DNA of 64,000 bases from Mycobacterium intracellulare ATCC 13950 (lineage in GTDB: Bacteria > Actinomycetota > Actinomycetes > Mycobacteriales > Mycobacteriaceae). The notes under the pieces were generated by a model. It was given only the letters and a program-made list of their open reading frames with translations, searched no databases and was not told the origin of the DNA. The stretch's first letter is position 1. The number at the start of each line of letters is the position of its first letter. Positions 55,910-62,371 of this stretch are shown here, in pieces. The stretch spans positions 620,001 to 684,000 of the forward strand of contig NC_016946.1 in the NCBI RefSeq assembly GCF_000277125.1, in the 5' to 3' direction. A program made the position numbers and the translations under genes.

Positions 55910-55983
55910 GGCCAGGTAGCTCAGTCGGTACGAGCGTCCGCCTGAAAAGCGGAAGGTCGGCGGTTCGATCCCGCCCCTGGCCA
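55910..55983 (+). tRNA. tRNA-Phe (GAA)
   Basis: Acceptor GGCCAGG/CCTGGCC, anticodon GAA in CTGAAAA, T-loop TTCGATC, CCA encoded at 55984-55986. The integrase stop codon lies 33 bp downstream, so the 3' half is the probable attachment site of the element. Confidence 0.96.
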
Positions 55984-55986
55984 CCA
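55946..55986. other. Probable attL/attachment site in tRNA-Phe 3' half
   Basis: Site inferred from position: a tyrosine integrase gene with its 3' end pointing at the tRNA-Phe 3' end is the standard layout for elements that insert here and rebuild the tRNA. The second copy (attR) was not found in the window, so the exact core is unknown. Confidence 0.55.
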
Positions 55987-56018
55987 GTCTTGAACTGCAC
56001 GGACGCGGTGACAGCACT

Positions 56019-57176
56019 CTATGGATATTTCGGTGTGTCCGGTTCCTGTCCGTTCGCCTGGTCTTTGGCGACGTCATTGAGCCGGTCGAGATTCGTAGCG
56101 ACGTGGTCGAGTTCGTCTGAGTAGAGGTCGCTGTAGATGTTGGCGGTGACAGTCGGCGTCGAGTGCCCCATGGTCTTCTGGACGTAGCGGAGGTCGGCCC
56201 CGGATTTGCGGGCGAGGCTCGCGTAGGTGTGGCGCAGGTCGTGGATCGTCAACGGCGCCAAGCCGGTTTGCTTGAGGGCTTTGTTCCAGTGGGTGTGTCT
56301 GCGCCAGTTGTTTGATCTGAGAAAGCCGCCGTTTGGTGAAGTGATCGCTTGTTCTTTAGGTGAGCGGTTTTCGATTCGTGGCTCGAGCGCGTCGATGACG
56401 ATTTGGGGGAGTGGGACGGTTCGGACGGCGGCGCGAGTTTTCGGTGGCCCGACGATAATTCGGCCCTCCACGTCCGGGGCGGCTTGGCGGACGTAGAGGC
56501 GGCGTGCTTTGAGGTCGATGTCGCCGACGCGCAGGCCGACGAGTTCGGACCAGCGCAGACCGGTAAAGGCCAGGATTGTGACGATGTCGCCTTGGCCGCC
56601 GCAGGCGGTTGCTAGGGCGGCGACTTCCGTAGCGGAGAGGTAGCGGTGACGTTCCCGCGCCGGCATCCGACCGGATGACACACCTTGGGCCGGGTTGATG
56701 TGAATTCGGCCGTCCTCGCGAGCCATGTCGAGAATCGAGCGCAGCAGCCGGAGCGTGGCGAGTCTGGCCCACGGGCCCACGGTGAGGCCGCCGATGAACT
56801 GCTGCACATCCTTCCGGCTGACCTCGTCGACCGGGACATGGCCGAAGCGCGGGCTGATACGCAGTTCCCAATGCTGCACGTAGCCGCTCCACGTCTTGGG
56901 GGAAACGGCCGGCTGCTTCGACGCGCTGTATTGCGTCCAGATAGCGGAGAGGCTGGCGCGGCCAAGTCTGGGGTCGAATCGTCGGGCGCCGATCGCCGAC
57001 TCGCCGTCGCGATCCGCCTTGAACGCGCGCGCTTCCCGCATGGTGGCAAACGTCGATGATGTCTCGACCCATCCTGACGGGGAGTTTGGATCGCGCACCA
57101 GGTAGCGCACTTGGTAGCGCGCCTGGCCGGCTGAATTGGTCCGCTTTCGGATGCCGCGCGGTACTGATCCGGCCAC
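56019..57176 (-). CDS. int: Tyrosine-type site-specific integrase
   Basis: 385 residues from GTG 57176, which abuts the excisionase stop. N-terminal SAM-like DNA-binding domain (about 75-150) and catalytic domain (about 175-365). All catalytic residues are seen: arginine in TGLRWSELVGLRVGDID, HDLRHTYASLARKSG (HxxR), GHSTPTV histidine and the tyrosine in TANIYSDLYSDE. Catalyses integration into, and with Xis excision from, tRNA-Phe. Similar to integrases of pSAM2-type elements and mycobacteriophages. Confidence 0.94.
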   Translation of the reverse strand: MAGSVPRGIRKRTNSAGQARYQVRYLVRDPNSPSGWVETSSTFATMREARAFKADRDGESAIGARRFDPRLGRASLSAIWTQYSASKQPAVSPKTWSGYVQHWELRISPRFGHVPVDEVSRKDVQQFIGGLTVGPWARLATLRLLRSILDMAREDGRIHINPAQGVSSGRMPARERHRYLSATEVAALATACGGQGDIVTILAFTGLRWSELVGLRVGDIDLKARRLYVRQAAPDVEGRIIVGPPKTRAAVRTVPLPQIVIDALEPRIENRSPKEQAITSPNGGFLRSNNWRRHTHWNKALKQTGLAPLTIHDLRHTYASLARKSGADLRYVQKTMGHSTPTVTANIYSDLYSDELDHVATNLDRLNDVAKDQANGQEPDTPKYP

Positions 57177-57407
57177 TTAGCGGTGCACCTGCTTGAGCCA
57201 CGCGCGGACTTCCGCTGCGTCCCAACGTCTTACGCGATCAGATAGCGTGTAGCAGGGCGGCCCCACATCTGCGCCGTGTTCCCGTAGCGCGCCCCATCGG
57301 CTCACGGTGGCAGTGGACACGCCAAGCAGCTCCGCCACCTGTTCCGCTGTCAGAAGCTCTGGAAAGGTCGCTATCTTGGTGGTGGCGTTGATGCCAAGAG
57401 TTGCCAT
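57177..57407 (-). CDS. xis: Excisionase (MerR-like winged helix)
   Basis: 76 residues from ATG 57407. A helix-turn-helix at about 20-60: FPELLTAEQVAELLGVSTAT then VSRWGAL and a winged part ending RRWDAAEVRAWLKQVHR. Size and position directly in front of int are standard for AICE and phage Xis. It ends TAA immediately before the int GTG, so both are co-translated. Confidence 0.86.
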   Translation of the reverse strand: MATLGINATTKIATFPELLTAEQVAELLGVSTATVSRWGALREHGADVGPPCYTLSDRVRRWDAAEVRAWLKQVHR

Positions 57408-57417
57408 GCCGCTGTCC

Positions 57418-58764
57418 TCAGTTCTCTGCGGGACCAGTAGATCTTTGGCTCTTGAACCCGTATTCTTGTGCAACAGAACGGATTAACGAATCTGGCCAGT
57501 AGTCGGCACGTACTCGCATCGTTGATCCGTCTTCTGCGATGACGTATCCGGTCCCAGGTTCACTCGGGTTGATGCGGTGCGCGGGTGCGGCATCAGCGAG
57601 GCCATCACCCAGAACCATCGCGACTTCGTCGCGTGAACGCAGCCGCAATGCAACGGTCTGGGTGAACAACCCGCGCATGGGCAGAATCTCCTTGCGGGGG
57701 TCCTGCATGAAGGCGGTGGCCACGAGGCCTACGGCCCTGCCCTTTGTCAGGATGCGTGAGAGCGAGGCTGCAACTTGCTTCTTGAGGGCGACGTCTGTCA
57801 TGTAAGCGGTCAAGCCCGCCAATTCATCGATGAGCAGCACCACGAGCGGTTCGGCGGTGCTCGGTGTGTGCGAACGCGCTTGGCCGGCCATCCTGCGGCC
57901 ACGGCAATCCAGCAGCTCCTCCAACTTGTTGAGCAGGCTCGCGGCCTCGACCTCGGTCGTCGCGATCTTGCTGAATAGGGCGGAGCCGACTGACACTTCG
58001 ATCCCGTACTTGAGGTCGACGGCGAAAAGCCGCACGGTTCCTGACCTGATGGCCGGGCCTAAGCCGCCTGCAATGCCCCAAAAAATGGAGCCCTTGCCCG
58101 CTCCTGAGCACCCGACAGTGAGGGTGTGGAGGCCAGCGACGCGGAGAATCCAAGCCGAGCCGTTCTCCCGTCGGCCAATCTTAACGGCAGTTGCCTCGGT
58201 GCAGGCTGGCCGTCTAGCAGTCTTGATGGCCGACAGCTGTTGTCGCATAACAAATTCCATGCGAACCGTCCCGGGTGCTACCACCGTGGAACGGGCGGAA
58301 TGTGCCCCGACAGCGTCGCGGATCGCGGGGACCGCGTTTTCGAGGTCATCGACTGTCTGGCCCGTTCGTGTGCGGACGGTCATGTGCAGGCAGTGATCGG
58401 AGATGCTCACCCCGAGAAGGCGAGGGTGGGTCCAGACTGTCTTCGTCGTGGTCTTGCCCTGCGAGTCCGTACGTGCGACGCGCTCGGAAGTCGACAGCCC
58501 GCAGGCCTTGGCAACTCGCGGCCAAGAGGTCAACGCCCATAGCAGCCATCGGATCCGCCGCGCAGGGGTTGCGACATAGCGCCCAAATGTGGCGGGCGAA
58601 CGCAGTCTCCAAACGACGAGCGAAAGGGTGACCACGCCGGTCACCGCGGTGAGCCATGTGGCGCCGACCGTCAGTAGGTGCGTGAGGTCAAAGAGGTCCG
58701 TCCCGGCGTCGGGATCTGGAATCGAATACGGATCGCTAGGTACTACGGGGTCGTACGGACTCAT
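57418..58764 (-). CDS. FtsK/SpoIIIE-type DNA transfer ATPase (TraSA-like)
   Basis: 448 residues from ATG 58764, which overlaps the preceding stop by 4 nt. A membrane helix at about 28-52 anchors it. The FtsK domain (about 205-400) has Walker A GCSGAGKGS (218-226), Walker B PLVVLLIDELAG (about 300) and the RSRDEVAMVLGDG region. In pSAM2-type elements one such protein moves double-stranded plasmid DNA between mycelial cells. It is smaller than chromosomal FtsK and has no gamma domain. Confidence 0.9.
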   Translation of the reverse strand: MSPYDPVVPSDPYSIPDPDAGTDLFDLTHLLTVGATWLTAVTGVVTLSLVVWRLRSPATFGRYVATPARRIRWLLWALTSWPRVAKACGLSTSERVARTDSQGKTTTKTVWTHPRLLGVSISDHCLHMTVRTRTGQTVDDLENAVPAIRDAVGAHSARSTVVAPGTVRMEFVMRQQLSAIKTARRPACTEATAVKIGRRENGSAWILRVAGLHTLTVGCSGAGKGSIFWGIAGGLGPAIRSGTVRLFAVDLKYGIEVSVGSALFSKIATTEVEAASLLNKLEELLDCRGRRMAGQARSHTPSTAEPLVVLLIDELAGLTAYMTDVALKKQVAASLSRILTKGRAVGLVATAFMQDPRKEILPMRGLFTQTVALRLRSRDEVAMVLGDGLADAAPAHRINPSEPGTGYVIAEDGSTMRVRADYWPDSLIRSVAQEYGFKSQRSTGPAEN

Positions 58765-59183
58765 GCTGACGCCCGGTCTGCCGCTGAGGACCCCGCCTTG
58801 CCAGTGTCCGCGGTCATGCTCGAGGCCCGAAACGACCACGCAATGCGGCCGGATTCGCTCGAACGGTCCACGTACGGCAACACGCACAACTCTTCGAAAA
58901 TCACTGGTGTAAAAGGCATTCCGGCAGTGTTCTGTGGGCACACAGGCTGCTTGGGCGTTGCGAACTTGACGGTCAGGGTGCGTGCCCGCTTGCTCGCGGC
59001 CGGATCACCGTCGAGGACTTCCACCTGCCACAACGGCAGGCCTGATTCTCGATCAGTCGCCTGAACCTTGTTGTCTTTCGTTGACCGCTCGTAATCGATC
59101 ACCGGCGTCACATCTGACACCACGAACGCTTTGTGTGGGAAAACCTGCTGGTGGGACAGCTTGAGCCACTTCGGCACAGACAC
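58761..59183 (-). CDS. Pra-like activator (plasmid replication, integration and excision)
   Basis: 140 residues from GTG 59183 (GAAAGG 9-14 nt upstream). The pattern QVFPHKAFVVSDVTPVIDYE then RSTKDNKVQATDRESGLPLW is that of the small protein recurrent in actinobacterial integrative elements, where Pra activates replication, integration and excision. First gene of the operon pra-tra-xis-int. The inverted GTCTAGA pair just upstream (59210-59240) marks its promoter as the main repressor target. No DNA-binding motif is visible. Confidence 0.72.
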   Translation of the reverse strand: MSVPKWLKLSHQQVFPHKAFVVSDVTPVIDYERSTKDNKVQATDRESGLPLWQVEVLDGDPAASKRARTLTVKFATPKQPVCPQNTAGMPFTPVIFEELCVLPYVDRSSESGRIAWSFRASSMTADTGKAGSSAADRASA

Positions 59184-59209
59184 TTTGTCGACCTTTCGTA
59201 GAACTGCTC

Positions 59210-59240
59210 TAGACAAGTTGAGGGTACATAGTCGTCTAGA
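59210..59240. promoter_or_regulatory. Putative GntR operator in front of the pra-tra-xis-int operon
   Basis: TCTAGAC (59210-59216) and GTCTAGA (59234-59240) are perfect inverted half-sites 17 bp apart. TAGTCGTCTAGA at 59229 recurs, on the other strand, in the gntR promoter. Confidence 0.68.
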
Positions 59241-59282
59241 GGAGTGCAACGGGCGACGCGTGATTCGTGTGAGACTTTGCGC

Positions 59283-60077
59283 TCAGCGGGCCGGGAACTC
59301 GTATTCGAGCAGGTAGGCGGAGGCCACCTTCACGGTGTCGCAGACCTCCACCGCCACGTCATCGGTGTCGTAAGCGGTTCGCAACACCGTAAGCACCGGA
59401 ACTCCTGAGTCAAGCTCCAGCTGCCGCCGTTCTTCAGGAGTGGGCATCCGAGCGGCGACTTCTTCAGTGAAGCGAGCAAGCACATGACCGTGCTCTTCTA
59501 AGCGCGCGTAGATACCACCGGGTCCGGTATCCAGCTGCTCGATCCTCGTGCCTTCGGCAAATGCCGCCGGAATGTACGAGACGGCCGTCTCGACGGGTCG
59601 CCCATTCGCCAGGTAACGCCTCGATCTCACGACAATGTCATCGCCGTCTGAAACTCGAAGGCGCTCAGCCACAAACGAATTCGGCCTCTCTCGGCTCACA
59701 ACGATGTTGTCCACCTGCGGCGCGAAATCGGATTTCTCCGCCTCGACGGTAAATGCAGCCTTGCCCTCGGCGCGGTGCTGTCGTGCGAATCGATCAGACG
59801 CTAGTCTGCGGATTCGAGGTTCCGGGCGGACGAACACCCCGCGGCCGTGTTGTGAGATGACCAATCCGTCGGAACGAAGCTCCTGCACCGCTTGTCTTAC
59901 AGTCATGCGCGCTACACCGAAATGTTCGATCAGTTCCGCCTCGGACGGCAGTCGCTCCCCGGGTGCGAGCCGATTGGAACTGATCGCCTCTCGCAGTATG
60001 CCCGCGATTTGCCGATATGGCGGTTTGTCATCGCCTCGATCGATTTGTCCAAGTTGCAGCACCCGCGAGCCTTCCAT
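59283..60077 (-). CDS. GntR/HutC-family repressor with UTRA domain (KorSA-like)
   Basis: 264 residues. Winged helix at about 15-85 (YRQIAGILREAISSNRLAPG, HFGVARMTVRQAVQELRSDG), then a UTRA ligand domain (about 100-255). pSAM2 KorSA belongs to the same group and silences pra and transfer until conjugation. Its own promoter and that of pra share GTCTAGA sites, as expected for such a master repressor. Divergent from the Nudix gene. Confidence 0.88.
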   Translation of the reverse strand: MEGSRVLQLGQIDRGDDKPPYRQIAGILREAISSNRLAPGERLPSEAELIEHFGVARMTVRQAVQELRSDGLVISQHGRGVFVRPEPRIRRLASDRFARQHRAEGKAAFTVEAEKSDFAPQVDNIVVSRERPNSFVAERLRVSDGDDIVVRSRRYLANGRPVETAVSYIPAAFAEGTRIEQLDTGPGGIYARLEEHGHVLARFTEEVAARMPTPEERRQLELDSGVPVLTVLRTAYDTDDVAVEVCDTVKVASAYLLEYEFPAR

Positions 60078-60082
60078 TACAT

Positions 60083-60102
60083 GTCTAGACGACTAGTCTA
60101 GG
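60083..60102. promoter_or_regulatory. Putative GntR operator at its own promoter
   Basis: The palindrome GTCTAGAC (60083-60090) is followed 5 bp later by GTCTAGG (60096-60102), 6 bp before the gntR start and 54 bp before the Nudix start. Same half-site as at 59210-59240. Confidence 0.65.
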
Positions 60103-60155
60103 AAGCCAGTCAACCCGTGTCACCTCCGACGGCATCGAACAATGGAGACCGAACG

Positions 60156-60584
60156 ATGGGAACCACTCCTAAACACTCAGTCAGTGTCGCCGGCATCGTC
60201 GTACGTGGCGATGATCGCATTCTCGTGATCCGGCGAGATGACAACGGCCACTGGGAAGCCCCCGGTGGCGTACTCGAACTGGACGAATCCTTCGAGGATG
60301 GTGTGCGGCGGGAAGTCCTCGAGGAAACTGGATTGAAGGTCACGGTGCAACGTCTTACCGGCGTCTACAAGAACCTCAAGCAGGGGATTGTCGCGTTGGT
60401 CTACCGCTGCAGTCCTGCCGCTGGCGACACGCACCCGACTGCCGAAGCCCGGGAAGTCCGTTGGATGGCGAAAGAAGAAGTTCAGTCTGAGATGAGCCCT
60501 GCTTTCGCCGTGCGCGTTCTGGACGCATTCGACGAATATCCGCACTCGCGTGCCCACGATGGAGCCAACGTTCTTTCAGAGTAG
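60156..60584 (+). CDS. Nudix hydrolase (Pif-like position)
   Basis: 142 residues from ATG 60156 (GGAGA upstream; GTG 60117 possible). The complete Nudix box is present: GGVLELDESFEDGVRREVLE then ETGL (about 43-66), so it should be an active nucleotide-diphosphate hydrolase. In pSAM2 the Nudix protein Pif, encoded next to pra and korSA, blocks transfer into cells already carrying the element. Location beside the GntR repressor suggests the same; a housekeeping mutT-like role is the alternative. Confidence 0.85.
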   Translation: MGTTPKHSVSVAGIVVRGDDRILVIRRDDNGHWEAPGGVLELDESFEDGVRREVLEETGLKVTVQRLTGVYKNLKQGIVALVYRCSPAAGDTHPTAEAREVRWMAKEEVQSEMSPAFAVRVLDAFDEYPHSRAHDGANVLSE

Positions 60585-60652
60585 AGACTGTGACGGGGCC
60601 ACATTGCGTTTAGCCGGCCAACCGTATGCCCCGAGTTCAAAGCGGTCTACTT

Positions 60653-61252
60653 TCAATCGAATCCAGCCAACGTGACTCTCAAAGCTTCTTTCAACTGAAC
60701 GTGCAGCGGTGGCTTCGTTTCAGTGTCTGAGCTCAGCCAGCGCCGAAGTATGAATTGTGCGGTGGCCAAACCCGTGTGGACCAGCAGCGAGGGACGGATG
60801 TCGGATGCCGCATCGACGCCCATCCTTGTGGCGACGAGTTCGACGAGCTTGCGGTCATCGTTGTCGCTGATCAGTACCGATTCGCTCAGTAGGTGGGGGG
60901 CGGTCAGTATGGCTCGTTGCCAGTAGTGCGGGTTCGGATTGGTTTTGTCCCAGGCGGTTTCGGCAAACAACGCGATCAGCGCCTCGGCTGCCGATTGGTC
61001 CGACGGCTGAGCGCCGTAGGCACCAACGATTTCGGCGACCGCCTGCCGCAACGGCGCGACAAGAAGGTCGTCCTTCGTAGGCGCGTAACGGAAGTAAGTA
61101 CTGATGGATATCCCGGCACTGGCAGCGATGTCCTCAGTGGTCACAGCAGCAAATCCACGTTCGGCAAAAAGTTGGTGCGCGGTGCCCTGGATCTGCGAGA
61201 GCAACTCGGCACGGCGTCGGTCCCTTAACGAGCCAGTATTTGCGGAGGGCAT
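60653..61252 (-). CDS. TetR family transcriptional regulator
   Basis: 199 residues from ATG 61252. HTH about 15-65 (LLSQIQGTAHQLFAERGFAA, SAGISISTYFRYAPTKDDLL), with an ordinary TetR_C domain (YWQRAILTAPHLLSESVLIS). It converges on the Nudix gene and is followed upstream by the hydrolase gene on the same strand. Target unknown. Visibly less GC-rich than the core. Confidence 0.88.
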   Translation of the reverse strand: MPSANTGSLRDRRRAELLSQIQGTAHQLFAERGFAAVTTEDIAASAGISISTYFRYAPTKDDLLVAPLRQAVAEIVGAYGAQPSDQSAAEALIALFAETAWDKTNPNPHYWQRAILTAPHLLSESVLISDNDDRKLVELVATRMGVDAASDIRPSLLVHTGLATAQFILRRWLSSDTETKPPLHVQLKEALRVTLAGFD

Positions 61253-61408
61253 GACATCGCCTTCGTCAATCCGACATTCCCAGATGCTTCCTGAGTTATG
61301 GTACGAACAGTAGCGTAGCGAAACCAACAGTACTAGGGGGGTTCACTTGCTGGTCTCGCAGTGTTGGGGGCCCAGCAGGCGACGCGGGTTTCACGGGAAA
61401 AGACCGTC

Positions 61409-62299
61409 TCACAAAAATACGCGGCGGTCGAGGAAGTCGGTGACAGCGCTGGTGAAGGCGTCGTTGTCGTCGCCGGCAACCATATGACCTGTGCCCGTCA
61501 CGTCAGTTGTTTCGGCGTGCGGGACGAGTTCGAGGAATTCGTTGACCGTTTCCTCGGAGACGACGTCTGAAAGCGCGCCCCGCACTAACAGCGTCGGGGC
61601 CGTGATTCGACGTGCTCCTTCGGCGAGAAACCCGCTGATCGCCTCGAACTCCTCGGTGTCGGTCATGAGTTCGCCTTGCAGGACATCGAAGTTGGAGCTG
61701 ATGAAGGCTGGGTCCCAGCGCCAGACCCATCGACCGTCGCTACGTTGGCGCAGAACTTTGTGCAGACCGTCGAGATTTTCGGGTCGCGGTCGGCGCGGGT
61801 TGTATTCGGCGATGATGTCGGCGGCATCGGTGAGTGTGCCGAAGCCGTCGGGGTGGGCGGCCATGAACGACACGATGCGACGGGCCCCGTGGAACTCCAT
61901 CCTCGGGGTGATGTCGACGAGAATAACGGCTGCCCACAGCCCGGCTGGGGCCAGCAGGTGGGTTGCCAGGATGGTTAGCCCACCCAGCGACGCGCCAACG
62001 AGGGCAGGGGGACTCTCGGTGCCGACGTGTTCTCGAACCGAGAGCAGATCGGCGACGAACTTTTCGACGTCGTATTGTCCGCTCGGGTCCCAGTCGCTGT
62101 CGCCGTGGCCGCGGGTGTCGTACGCGATGACGGTGTAGCCATGGGCGTGGAGGCGACGAGCTGTGGTGGCCCAGGCGTGGCGGTTTTGGCCGCCGCCATG
62201 GAGGAGCAACACCACGGGACCAGTCGTGGGGTGCCGGTAGCAATCCGCCACGAGAGTGATGCCGTCGCGCGTGTGGATGCGCTCCTGAGTAAGTGTCAT
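61409..62299 (-). CDS. Alpha/beta hydrolase
   Basis: 296 residues. Oxyanion segment VVLLLHGGGQNRHAW (about 28-42), nucleophile serine in LVGASLGGLTIL (about 98-109), and an acid/histidine end LVRGALSDVVSE and GTGHMVAGDDND. Typical of peroxidase/esterase-like members. Between a TetR gene and an MmpL gene, all minus strand; substrate unknown. Confidence 0.88.
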   Translation of the reverse strand: MTLTQERIHTRDGITLVADCYRHPTTGPVVLLLHGGGQNRHAWATTARRLHAHGYTVIAYDTRGHGDSDWDPSGQYDVEKFVADLLSVREHVGTESPPALVGASLGGLTILATHLLAPAGLWAAVILVDITPRMEFHGARRIVSFMAAHPDGFGTLTDAADIIAEYNPRRPRPENLDGLHKVLRQRSDGRWVWRWDPAFISSNFDVLQGELMTDTEEFEAISGFLAEGARRITAPTLLVRGALSDVVSEETVNEFLELVPHAETTDVTGTGHMVAGDDNDAFTSAVTDFLDRRVFL

Positions 62300-62371
62300 G
62301 TAATCCGCGCCCCTTTGGGCGCAAGGTCCACGCCCGTCACGCTGCGTTGTCCCTCAGGTGACATGTCATCG

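Noticed and set aside
61290..61320. TACG-N8-CGTA near the TetR promoter
   Set aside because: Only four matching bases per arm; too weak to call an operator.
60585..61408. Search for attR
   Set aside because: No stretch similar to the tRNA-Phe 3' end or its T-loop GGTTCGATC could be found, so none is claimed.
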